Part shown: positions 9,029 to 16,733 of the stretch, one piece after another
Layout of the letters: every line of letters begins with the position of its first letter
How positions within the stretch are numbered: the first letter of the stretch is position 1
Source: Chloracidobacterium thermophilum B
GTDB taxonomy: Bacteria; Acidobacteriota; Blastocatellia; Chloracidobacteriales; Chloracidobacteriaceae
Length of the DNA stretch: 64,000 nucleotides
Assembly: GCF_000226295.1 (NCBI RefSeq)
Contig: NC_016025.1
Coordinates: forward strand, 124,001 to 188,000
Reading direction: 5' to 3'
Translations under genes and position numbers: made by a program
Notes under the pieces: model-generated
Told to the model about the DNA's origin: nothing
The model's input: only the letters and a program-made list of their open reading frames with translations
Database searches by the model: none

Positions 9029-9237
9029 CGTCCCTTGAGCAGTGCCGGCGCAAGCATCGCGCCGCCAAAGATGGTCATCACCAGCCCCCACCAGAGGTTG
9101 ATGTTGATGCCCAGCGATTTGTCGTAGAAGCCGGGGACGCCATTGGTCATCCAGCCGTAGAGGACGAGTGTCAGACCCATCAGCACGAACATGACTCCAA
9201 TGGGCAGGCGCACGTCGAGTCCGATACCGCCGCTCAT
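9025..9237 (-). CDS. Small two-helix membrane protein downstream of the symporter
   Basis: The protein has 70 residues. The ATG at 9237 has AAGGAG 9 bp upstream. Two hydrophobic helices are visible: LPIGVMFVLMGLTLVLYGWM and, after a loop with PGFYDKSLGININ, WWGLVMTIFGGAMLAPALL. It lies 28 bp downstream of the symporter stop. Small membrane proteins in this position often accompany SSS transporters, so an accessory or stabilising role is a reasonable inference, but no function is established by the sequence. Confidence 0.65.
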   Translation of the reverse strand: MSGGIGLDVRLPIGVMFVLMGLTLVLYGWMTNGVPGFYDKSLGININLWWGLVMTIFGGAMLAPALLKGR

Positions 9238-9265
9238 ACACAAGGCTCCTTCCGGAAGAGGATGG

Positions 9266-11035
9266 CTAGAAGAAAATCAGGTTGAGCAAAAGCGTACCGC
9301 TGAGGACGACGACGGCCAACGTTCCGGGGCGCTGCCAGAAGGACGCCTCTTCCGTCGGCTTGGGCGTCAGGGCATAGACCAGTCCGGTAAGTTCTTCATC
9401 GGGACGCGGTTTCGTAGCCAGGCTCACGGCAATGGTGACGATGAAGCACACCGTCCACGCGATGATGGCCGTCCAGAAGGTCTGGGCCAGTTCGCTGCGG
9501 TAGGGCGACAGAAGGACGCCGAAAAAGCCCCCCTTGACGCCGACGGTAGCTCCTTCGGGCAGGGAAATCCCGTGATGAAACGCGGCTGCCAGCGTGCCCG
9601 CCACCAGACCCCAGAATGCGCCGTGTCCCGTGGCGCGTTTCCAGAACATCCCCAGCAGGAACGTCGCAAACAGCGGCGCATTGACAAAGGCAAACACAAG
9701 CTGGAGCACATCCATGATGTTGTTGAAGGCCGCAGCCACGTAGGCCGTCGCTACCGAGAGTGCAATTCCGCCGACGGTGGCGGCGCGGCCCATCCAGAGG
9801 TAATGCGCATCGCTGGCATCGCGTTTGAAATAGCTCTGATAGATGTCGTACGTCCACACCGTGTTGAACGCCGTGACATTGCCCGCCATGCCAGACATAA
9901 ACGACGCCAGCAACGCCGTCAGTCCCAGGCCGAGCAGTCCGGCCGGCAGGTAGTGCGCCAGCATGGCCGGCGTGGCCAGATCATAGTCAATGACCGGGCG
10001 CGCGTTGGTGTCGCGGAGCACTTCGCCAGCATCAGTTGTCTTGGCCGGGATGATGCCGACGCGGGCCACCGCCGCCGCTGACGTCGCTTCCCGGCGCGGC
10101 TCGACGGTCAGGGCAATCATCCCCGGCAGGATGACCAGAAAGGGAAACAGCATCTTGGGAATGGCGGCAATGAGCGGTGTCCGGCGGGCCGCCGTCATGG
10201 AGTCGGCCGCCATGGCGCGCTGCACGACGAGAAAATCCGTGCACCAGTAGCCAAACGACAGCACAAAGCCAAGCCCCATCGCCAGCCCGAACCACTCGAC
10301 GCCAACCGGATTGCGCGTGGCGTCTCCCATAAACGCCCAGGACTGCGTGTAGGCTGTCGGTGCATAGCCCTGCGTCACGGAGTGCGTCATAAGGCGCGCC
10401 TGAAGCCCCTCCCAGCCGCCAACGTCTTTCAGCCCGAGCAGCACCAGCGGCAGAAAACCAAAGACGATGAGGAAAAACTGCAGGACTTCGTTGTAGATGG
10501 CGCTCGTCAACCCACCCAGGAAGATGTAGGCCAGCACGATGCCAGCGGCGACGAGCATGCTGGCATCTTCATCCCAGCCGAGCAGCAGCCGGAACAGCTT
10601 GCCCATGGCATACAGTGACACGCCGGAAGAAAACACCGTCATCACGGCGAAGGAAATGGCATTCAGGGCGCGGGTTTTTTCATCGAAGCGCAGCTTGAGG
10701 TATTCCGGCACGGAGCGGGCCCGCGAGCCGTAGTAAAACGGCATCATGAAAACACCCACAAAGACCATCGCCGGAATAGCCCCGATCCAGTAGAAGTGGC
10801 TCGTGGCAATGCCGTACTTCGCGCCGGAAGCGCCCATGCCGATGACTTCCTGCGCACCCAGATTGGCGGAAATGAACGCCAGTCCGGCGACCCAGGCCGG
10901 AATGGCGCGGCCTGACAGAAAGTAGTCGGTACTCGAACGCATGAAACGCTTGAGCGCCACACCAATGCCAATGACGAAGGCGAAGTAAATCGCCATCAGG
11001 ACGTAATCAATCCAGGCCAGTCGAACGTCAGTCAT
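9266..11035 (-). CDS. Sodium:solute symporter (SSS family, probably sugar)
   Basis: The protein has 589 residues with about 14 hydrophobic segments. The N-terminus reads WIDYVLMAIYFAFVIGIGVALKRFM, followed by YFLSGRAIPAWVAGLAFISANLGAQEVIGMGA, the signature region of the SSS family in which the unwound first helix binds Na+ and substrate. GGLTSAIYNEVLQFFLIVFG in the fifth helix is another family hallmark. The protein resembles the SglT/glucose-galactose branch. The downstream small membrane protein and galT support hexose uptake. The 5' end of the gene and its leader appear to have been copied to 13594-13724 (see repeats). Confidence 0.85.
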   Translation of the reverse strand: MTDVRLAWIDYVLMAIYFAFVIGIGVALKRFMRSSTDYFLSGRAIPAWVAGLAFISANLGAQEVIGMGASGAKYGIATSHFYWIGAIPAMVFVGVFMMPFYYGSRARSVPEYLKLRFDEKTRALNAISFAVMTVFSSGVSLYAMGKLFRLLLGWDEDASMLVAAGIVLAYIFLGGLTSAIYNEVLQFFLIVFGFLPLVLLGLKDVGGWEGLQARLMTHSVTQGYAPTAYTQSWAFMGDATRNPVGVEWFGLAMGLGFVLSFGYWCTDFLVVQRAMAADSMTAARRTPLIAAIPKMLFPFLVILPGMIALTVEPRREATSAAAVARVGIIPAKTTDAGEVLRDTNARPVIDYDLATPAMLAHYLPAGLLGLGLTALLASFMSGMAGNVTAFNTVWTYDIYQSYFKRDASDAHYLWMGRAATVGGIALSVATAYVAAAFNNIMDVLQLVFAFVNAPLFATFLLGMFWKRATGHGAFWGLVAGTLAAAFHHGISLPEGATVGVKGGFFGVLLSPYRSELAQTFWTAIIAWTVCFIVTIAVSLATKPRPDEELTGLVYALTPKPTEEASFWQRPGTLAVVVLSGTLLLNLIFF

Positions 11036-11152
11036 GTCTTGTCAAGCCGGCGCGTCATGCCGAAGAAATGCACGCCGGCTGTGGTGAAGGGAGTTGTCAC
11101 TGTCTGTCAGGACACGTTAGCGAATTCGAATCCCCGTGGCCAACATCATTCT
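11023..11152. repeat. Direct repeat copy 1: symporter 5' end and leader, with a hairpin
   Basis: About 130 bp running from the first codons of the symporter outward is closely repeated, in the same orientation, at 13594-13724. Shared landmarks are GAACGTCAG, TGTCAAGCCGGCGCGTC, GCACGCCGGCTGTG and CACGTTAGCG. It contains an 8-bp stem AGCCGGCG/CGCCGGCT (11045-11052 with 11073-11080). The rest of 11153-11461 shows no gene I can support. Confidence 0.75.
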
Positions 11153-11825
11153 TCACTGAAGCGGCGCTGCCAATCCACGAGGTTGATCGGTATGCCGGGA
11201 AAGGGCTGAAGAAGCTGATGCGGAGGGCGGCCGATTGAGCGCAGCCCGGAAGGGCGGGGGATGCGGCTGCCGGGGTGGCACGTGCCTGCTGCACGGCAGT
11301 ACGAGGCGCGCTGACAGATGATGGGTGACCACCGCACTTCCGGCGCAACTCGGCTACTTTCCGGCCGGGCCTGAAAGAAGAAGCCTGAGCAACACTGGCC
11401 TTTCTTCACTTCGATTGTGGCTTGATCCCTCTCCGTGCCACTGGGTTGTTCGGATAAGCTCTCAGCCGCCATTTTGCATTGTTAATAACCACTTCGCTAT
11501 ACTCTGTCTTACACGCTCCAAACGCTCCCGTGAAATTTCACCAATTGCACCAAGAAGCAGGTCGCCCGACACAACAGCCAGGCGCCCTGCCCGGATGACA
11601 CTCGCTACCTTCAAGCCACTTTGTTCAAAATCTTCATCACCTTCCCGAACCACTTCATCAAATCCTGCAAGATAATGCCGCGTCTGGGATGAAATCATGC
11701 AAATCAGCCAGTCGTCATACTCGCCAGGAAGTTTACCGAAAAAACGCCGTAAAGCCCTGCACTTTAGGGCAGGGATATAAGGCGCACGCTGTTTTATCAA
11801 GCCAAACCTGTGATAAAATAGCAGT

Positions 11826-13193
11826 ATGAGAGTCATGGAAGCCAAGCTACTCAACGGGACAGCAGAGCAGTATCAGGCTCTGGATGAAGCCATCCGTACC
11901 GCACAGTTTGTCAGAAACAAATGTGTGCGGTACTGGATGGACAACAAGAGCGTCAACAAAGCTGTTCTCTATGCCCACTGCAAAGGCCTGGCCAAAGAGT
12001 TTGACTTTGTCAGGAAGTTAAACTCAGCGGCAAGGCAGGCAAGTGCAGAGCGGGCTTGGGCTTCCATTTCCCGGTTCTATACCAACTGCAGAAACAAGGC
12101 GGTCAGGAAAGGGTATCCCAAGTTCAAGAAGCATTGCCGTTCTGTGGAATACAAGGTATCTGGCTGGAAGCTGTCAGGAGATGGAATGTCTATCACCTTC
12201 ACGGATGGCTTCAATGCTGGTGCTTTTGCTCTGTACTGCAATGGTGAGGCAAAGACACCATATCCTAAACTCCAAAATCAATCGGGTGCGGGTGATACGC
12301 AGGGCAGATGGGTACTATGCTCAGTTCTGCCTGGATGTGGAGCGCAAAGAGCAGGGAGCATACACAGGCAATGTGATTGGCATTGACTTGGGCTTGAAGG
12401 CTTTCTACACCGACCAGAACGGCAACCCTGTAGAGTGTCCTAAGTTTTTGAGGCGTAGTGAAAGGAGGTTAAAGCAACACCAGCGCAGATTAAGTCGGAA
12501 GTTCAAGAAGGGGGCAAAATCCCAATCCAAGAACTACCACAAGCAAAGAAAGCGACTAGGCAAAGTGCATCTGAAAGTCCAACGCCAGCGTAAAGACTGG
12601 GCAATTAAGCAGGCACGGTGCGTGGTGACATCTCACGATGTCGTGACGTATGAAGACTTGCAGGTGAAGAACCTGGTCAAAAATCATCATCTTGCCAAAT
12701 CCATTCATGATGCTGGCTGGTCTCAATTCACTGCGTGGCTGGACGACTACGGCAAGGTGTGGGACAAGGCAGTCGTCAGCGTACCGCCGCAGTACACCAC
12801 ACAGGACTGTAGTCACTGTGGGCATAGGGTAGTAAAAACCCTATCCACTAGAACCCATAGTTGTCCTCAATAAGGAAGCGAGTGGCGAGTGGCGAGTGGT
12901 TCAGAGGCGAGTGGCGAGTGGCGAGTGGTTCAGAGGCGAGTGGCGAGTGGCGAATGGCGAGTGGCGAGTGGTTGATCGCTACTCGCTACTCGCTACTCGC
13001 TTCACTCGCTACTCGCTGCTCGCTGCTCGCTCCCTGTTCGCTATTCGCTACTTGCCACTACAGTACCTTTGGGCAAAAGGGAACTGCCTCGAAAGAGGGA
13101 ACGCTTGGGGAGAGATGCACCGCTGCTTTAGAGGGGCAACCTGATGAAGTAAGTGCGCTCGCAGAACCAGGAACAAGAATCCCCTGCCTTTAG
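11826..13193 (+). pseudogene. tnpB: tnpB, frameshifted and interrupted by a heptamer array
   Basis: The first frame begins MRVMEAKLLNGTAEQYQALD and stays TnpB-like to ALYCNGEAK near 12255. One extra A there shifts the reading frame, which continues as HHILNSKINRVRVIRRADGY. The RuvC motifs GIDLGLKAFYT and VVTYEDLQVKNLV are present, followed by the first half of the zinc ribbon, DCSHCGHRVVKTLS...HSCPQ, ending at about 12873. A 7-bp repeat array then replaces the coding sequence. Beyond it, FGQKGTASKEGTLGE...AEPGTRIPCL ends at 13193 and looks like the normal TnpB tail. The second zinc-ribbon half and the third RuvC aspartate are missing, so the nuclease would be inactive even if the frameshift were repaired. 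Confidence 0.85.
12877..13062. repeat. Heptanucleotide repeat array with two opposed arms, inserted in tnpB
   Basis: Units of seven bases, mostly GCGAGTG or GCGAGTA, run from 12877 to about 12971. The complementary units (CTCGCTA, CTCGCTG) run from about 12976 to 13062, so the array could fold into one long hairpin. TGGTTCAGA interrupts the first arm twice at regular spacing. It interrupts the zinc-ribbon coding part of tnpB. Confidence 0.9.
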
Positions 13194-13291
13194 GCAGGGG
13201 AGTATGTCAACCAACAGGAGTGCAGGTCGTAGCTTCCCTTCTGCCAGATCAGCTTGTGGAAAACGAAAGACAACAACCTGCCCCGCTTTTT

Positions 13292-13504
13292 TCATACAAA
13301 ACTTACCTTGATGTCTGCCGTGCTGTATAACGCAGGCTCATCCTCCATATCCCGCACGGCTGAAGATAACGACAAAGCTCCCCACTCCTGCTTTTCCTGC
13401 TGCTCTGCCTTGACAAGAAGATACTGGATAAAGCTAAGCAACTCTTCCTGGAGTGACCGGGGAAGTTTTTGCACGGATTGGAAAACTTTTTCATCGAATG
13501 CCAT
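13292..13504 (-). CDS. Antitoxin-like protein, DUF2281-type
   Basis: The protein has 70 residues: MAFDEKVFQSVQKLPRSLQE, then ELLSFIQYLLVKAEQQ and an acidic/hydrophobic tail. This is the pattern of small DUF2281-like proteins, a helical N-terminus followed by a short C-terminal extension, which commonly sit directly upstream of toxin genes. A strong AGGAG lies 8 bp before the ATG. Its TGA overlaps the ATG of the disrupted MazF/PemK-like toxin at 13295, the classical antitoxin-toxin arrangement. The antitoxin is intact while the toxin is split, so it no longer has a functional partner in cis. Confidence 0.7.
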   Translation of the reverse strand: MAFDEKVFQSVQKLPRSLQEELLSFIQYLLVKAEQQEKQEWGALSLSSAVRDMEDEPALYSTADIKVSFV

Positions 13505-13593
13505 GATCTGTTCTCCTGTAAATAAAGGGAATGTTTCCTTTGAACTGTTTTATACCAAAGCCTCTGGGTAGCGTAGGTGGGGATTAACTGGGT

Positions 13594-13724
13594 CAAACGT
13601 CAGACATGTCCTGTCAAACCGGCGCGTCAGGCCGAAAAAACGCACGCCGGCTGTGGGTGAATGGAGTTGCTACTGTTGGTCGGCACACGTTAGCGGATTC
13701 AGTCCCAGCGGCCAACAGCCATTT
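13594..13724. repeat. Direct repeat copy 2 of the symporter leader
   Basis: It matches 11023-11152 over about 130 bp with scattered differences (landmarks AACGTCAG, ACCGGCGCGTC, GCACGCCGGCTGTG, CACGTTAGCG). The two copies bracket the toxin-antitoxin/IS island. The remaining 13505-13593 and 13725-13801 contain no gene I can support. Confidence 0.75.
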
Positions 13725-13801
13725 TCGTTGTTGTTACGTGGAGGGACGCGGTAAGCTCAGCGGTCACATGACATTTTCCAACGACAGGGACGGTTCGAGA
13801 C

Positions 13802-14563
13802 GTGGTACTGGATTTGTTTCGTCTGGATGGGAAGGTCGCGCTGGTGACGGGTGCGCTTTCCGAGATTGGGACGGCCATTGCGCTGGCTCTGGCCGAAGCC
13901 GGCGCCGATGTTGCCTGTCATGGTTCAGCCCGTGCCCCGGAAGCCCTCTGTGAGCAGATTCGGGCGCTGGGCCGGCGGGCGCTGGCCGTGACGGGAGACC
14001 TCTACGACCGCGCCTTTCACCGTCATATCGTGGCCACGACCCTCGCCCATTTCGGGCGGATTGATATTCTGGTCAACAATGCCAGCACAATCCGGCGCGG
14101 CGCTGCCGTGGAACTGAGCGACGAAGACTGGGATTTCATCTTGGGCATCAACCTGACAACGGTGTTCCGGCTGTCGCAGATGGTGGCCAAGGACATGCTC
14201 GAACGGCGGTCAGGCAAGATTATCAACATTGCTTCCCTGCTGGCCTTTCAGGGCGGCTGGCAGGCTCCGGCATTTGCGGCCTCGAAGGGCGGCGTCGTGC
14301 AACTGACGAAATCCCTGGCCAACGAATGGGCTTCCCGGGGCGTCAACGTCAACGCCATTTCGCCGGGTTATCTGGAAGTCGAAAGCACCCGTCCGCTGCG
14401 GGAGGACCCCGTGCGTCACCGCCAGATCACGGAGCGCATTCCGGCCGAGCGATGGGGGCAGCCGTCCGATCTGGCCGGCGCAGCGGTGTTTCTGGCCTCA
14501 GCGGCCAGTGATTACGTCCACGGCCACGTGCTCGTCGTGGATGGCGGTTGGATGGGGCGCTAG
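13802..14563 (+). CDS. KduD/FabG-like SDR protein lacking the catalytic tyrosine
   Basis: The protein has 253 residues from a GTG start. Overall it follows 2-deoxy-D-gluconate 3-dehydrogenase/FabG: LFRLDGKVALVTGA, ILVNNASTIRRG, GKIINIASLLAFQGG, SLANEWASRGVNVNAISPGY and a C-terminal VDGGWMGR. Two key positions are altered. The glycine-rich loop reads TGALSEIG where TGxxxGxG is expected. The catalytic YxxxK reads FAASK, a Tyr-to-Phe change by one base (TTT). The Ser and Lys of the active site remain. It may be a non-catalytic homologue, or a gene losing function. The stop codon overlaps the proB stop by four bases on the other strand. Confidence 0.75.
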   Translation: MVLDLFRLDGKVALVTGALSEIGTAIALALAEAGADVACHGSARAPEALCEQIRALGRRALAVTGDLYDRAFHRHIVATTLAHFGRIDILVNNASTIRRGAAVELSDEDWDFILGINLTTVFRLSQMVAKDMLERRSGKIINIASLLAFQGGWQAPAFAASKGGVVQLTKSLANEWASRGVNVNAISPGYLEVESTRPLREDPVRHRQITERIPAERWGQPSDLAGAAVFLASAASDYVHGHVLVVDGGWMGR

Positions 14564-15726
14564 CGTTCGCCGGTAAGTACGAGGTCATCCCGGTGGATCA
14601 CCTCGTCGTGCGCGCGGAAGCCAAGCCGCTGCGCAATCTCGGAGGACTTCAGTCCACGGATGGTTTCAGTTTCATCGGCGCTGTAGCTGGTCAGTCCACG
14701 CGCGATTTCGCGCCCCTGCTCATCGCAGCACGCCACGACATCCCCGGCGGCGAACCGTCCAGTGACCCGGATGATACCCGACGGCAGGACGCTCTTGCCC
14801 TGCGTCACTACGGCGCGCACGGCGCCGGCGTCGAGCGTCAGGGTGCCTTTCGGGCGCAGGGCGGCAATCCAGCGCTTGCGGCCGCCGAGGGCTGCCGTTG
14901 CCGGTGGGAACAGCGTCCCAACGTCGTCCCCCGCTATGACGCGCTCCAGGATGTTTGACGCACGACCATTGACAATGACCGTCGTAACGCCAAACCGCGC
15001 CGCCGTCCGCGCTGCCGTGAGCTTGGACTGCATGCCGCCCGTGCCAAAGGCGCTTTTTCCGCTGGAAGCCAGTTCCAGCGTTGCGACCGTGACTTCCGGG
15101 ACGAAGCTCAACTGCCGGGCTTCCGGGTACTGTTTGGGATCGCGGTCAAACAGACCGTCCACGTCCGAAAGCAGCACGAGCAGGTCGGCATCCACGATGT
15201 TGGCCACGAGCGCGCTCAGGAAGTCATTGTCGCCGAACTTGATTTCAGCCGTGGCCACGGTGTCGTTTTCGTTGATGATGGGCACGACGCCGAGCGTCAG
15301 CAGCGTTCGCAACGTGTGCCGCGCATTGAGAAACCGCTCCCGGTCGCGGGCGTCGTCGTAGGTCAGCAGCACCTGTGCCACCGGGACGGGCGCAAAGGCC
15401 TGCTCGTAGTAGCGCATCAGAAAGGGCTGACCGATGGCTGCCGCCGCCTGCTTGAAGGACAGGTCCCGGCCCAGCGGCAGATGATGCGTCCGCAGATACG
15501 TCATGCCGCAGGCGACCGCGCCGGAGGAAACAATGACCACCGTGCGCCCACCCGCGCGCAGCGCCAGACATTGCCCGACGAGATGCCGCAGCACAGCTTC
15601 AACCAGACCAACCTCCGGCTCCACGAGCACATTGCTTCCGACTTTGACGACAATGCGCCGGGCCGCAGCCAGGGCGGCGCGGGCCGCAGCGGCATCCTGT
15701 CCCGGGTGACGACTAGGCTGCGCCAT
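14560..15726 (-). CDS. proB: Glutamate 5-kinase
   Basis: The protein has 388 residues from the ATG at 15726 ([10 protein letters not shown]). An N-terminal amino-acid kinase domain (about residues 15-270) shows [35 protein letters not shown] and [22 protein letters not shown], and is followed by [15 protein letters not shown]-terminal PUA domain (about 290-375) follows. It phosphorylates glutamate in the first step of proline synthesis. The length, with the PUA domain, matches the long bacterial form. It overlaps the upstream hydrolase gene by 14 bp. No proA is seen nearby. Confidence 0.93.
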   Translation of the reverse strand: MAQPSRHPGQDAAAARAALAAARRIVVKVGSNVLVEPEVGLVEAVLRHLVGQCLALRAGGRTVVIVSSGAVACGMTYLRTHHLPLGRDLSFKQAAAAIGQPFLMRYYEQAFAPVPVAQVLLTYDDARDRERFLNARHTLRTLLTLGVVPIINENDTVATAEIKFGDNDFLSALVANIVDADLLVLLSDVDGLFDRDPKQYPEARQLSFVPEVTVATLELASSGKSAFGTGGMQSKLTAARTAARFGVTTVIVNGRASNILERVIAGDDVGTLFPPATAALGGRKRWIAALRPKGTLTLDAGAVRAVVTQGKSVLPSGIIRVTGRFAAGDVVACCDEQGREIARGLTSYSADETETIRGLKSSEIAQRLGFRAHDEVIHRDDLVLTGER

Positions 15727-16603
15727 GCTGCTTGAACCAGGCGAGCATTGCCTTCCAGGCCGCTTGGGCGTCCTCCCTGCGGTAGGACGCGCGATAGTCA
15801 GCGTGAAAGCCGTGGGGGGCGTCGGGATAGACGATGATCTTCGACCCGGACCTGCCCTTGGCCAACGCCGCCCGCATCTGTTCAACGGTTTCGAGCGGAA
15901 TGCCCTGGTCCTTGCCGCCGTACAGCCCAAGCACTGGTGTTCGCAGCGTCGGCGCAATGTCAATCGGGAATGTAGGACGCAACGGGTCAGGCTTGAAATC
16001 CGGGTTGTTGCGTGGGTTGGCAACCAGTGAGCCGTACCACGCCGCAGCGGCTTTGACCCGTGGTTCGTGGGCGGCAAACAGCCAGGTCATGCGCCCGCCC
16101 CAGCAGAAGCCCGTCACGGCCAGCCGTTTGATGTCGCCGTAGCCGGTTTTGGCGGCGTAGGCAACGCACGTCGTCAGGTCAGAAAGCACCTGCGCGTCCG
16201 GGACCTTCGACACCACCTTGGAGATGATGTCGCCGATGGTTTCCAGTTTGGAGACATCACCCTGACGGGCAAAGAGTTCTGGGGCCAGTGCGAGATAACC
16301 GACCTTGGCCAGTCGCCGGCAGATGTCCTTGATGTGCTCGTGAACGCCGAAAATCTCCTGAATGACAATGACCACCGGGAAACGGGTGCCTTTTTCAGGC
16401 CGCGCCAGATAGGCCGGAAAGGCAATGTCGGCCGCCGGGATGCTGACTTCAGCGGTGGTGAGGCCGGCGGTGTCGGTCACAATGGTCTGGGCGCTGATGG
16501 GTTGCGCGGCCAGTGCAAAGCCGGCAGCAAGTGAAGTCAGCACGAACTGCCGCCGCGAGAGTTCCGCATCGGGAAGCAGGCTTCTGGTGTGTTGGTCAAA
16601 CAT
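15713..16603 (-). CDS. Dienelactone hydrolase-family protein with Tat-type signal
   Basis: The protein has 296 residues. The N-terminus contains [17 protein letters not shown], a twin-arginine signal followed by a hydrophobic helix ending near PISAQ, so export in folded form is likely. The alpha/beta-hydrolase core shows [20 protein letters not shown], the cysteine nucleophile in [11 protein letters not shown], an Asp in [10 protein letters not shown] and the His in [10 protein letters not shown]. This is the Cys-Asp-His triad of dienelactone hydrolases. The true substrate of exported members is generally unknown. It is transcribed ahead of proB with a 14-bp overlap, although no functional link is obvious. 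Confidence 0.85.
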   Translation of the reverse strand: MFDQHTRSLLPDAELSRRQFVLTSLAAGFALAAQPISAQTIVTDTAGLTTAEVSIPAADIAFPAYLARPEKGTRFPVVIVIQEIFGVHEHIKDICRRLAKVGYLALAPELFARQGDVSKLETIGDIISKVVSKVPDAQVLSDLTTCVAYAAKTGYGDIKRLAVTGFCWGGRMTWLFAAHEPRVKAAAAWYGSLVANPRNNPDFKPDPLRPTFPIDIAPTLRTPVLGLYGGKDQGIPLETVEQMRAALAKGRSGSKIIVYPDAPHGFHADYRASYRREDAQAAWKAMLAWFKQHGAA

Positions 16604-16733
16604 GACAGGCAGGGAAGTCGTGGGATGAGAGCACAGTCAACGCAGGGATTCAAACGCCCGAACATAGCGCAGAACCGGGCCATCATGCGATACTGAACGC
16701 TACCGGTACTTCAGCGAAAGGTTTTCTCCAGCC

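Larger units (their letters stand above)
11736..13210 (+). mobile_element. IS200/IS605-family element (tnpB-only type), degenerate
   Basis: The left boundary is placed after TTTAC (11731-11735), a plausible target for this family. The right boundary is placed after AGTATGTCAA at 13210. Excision between these points exactly restores the toxin frame. Near the left end is a hairpin with arms CCCTGC/GCAGGG (about 11755-11775). Near the right end is a perfect hairpin CCCCTGCC-TTTA-GGCAGGGG (about 13177-13197). Subterminal hairpins instead of terminal inverted repeats, no target duplication, and tnpB as the only gene all fit the IS1341-like group. No tnpA is present. The element is dead in cis because tnpB is broken. 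Confidence 0.85.
11462..13295 (-). pseudogene. MazF/PemK-like toxin gene split by an IS200/IS605-family element
   Basis: On the minus strand an ATG at 13295 overlaps the stop of the antitoxin gene (ATGA) and reads MKKAGQVVVFRFPQADLAEG, then KLRPALLL up to the right end of the IS at 13211. The frame resumes on the other side of the IS at 11735 as GKLPGEYDDWLICMISSQ and continues through VIRAGRLAVVSGDLLLGAIG to a stop at 11462. Removing 11736-13210 restores one frame of about 120 residues, the normal length for a MazF/PemK-family mRNA interferase. The opening QVVVFRFP and the RPALLL segment are typical of that fold. As it stands the toxin is interrupted and presumably inactive. Confidence 0.75.

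Noticed and set aside
11146-11472. Minus-strand frame containing PPHQLLQPFPGIPINLVDWQ
   Set aside because: The segment looks somewhat protein-like but has no start signal, no family and lies between a repeat and the toxin 3' end; not enough to call a gene.
12861-13193. Apparent 110-residue protein rich in Gly, Glu and Trp
   Set aside because: Most of it is the translated heptamer array; only the last part is the original TnpB tail.
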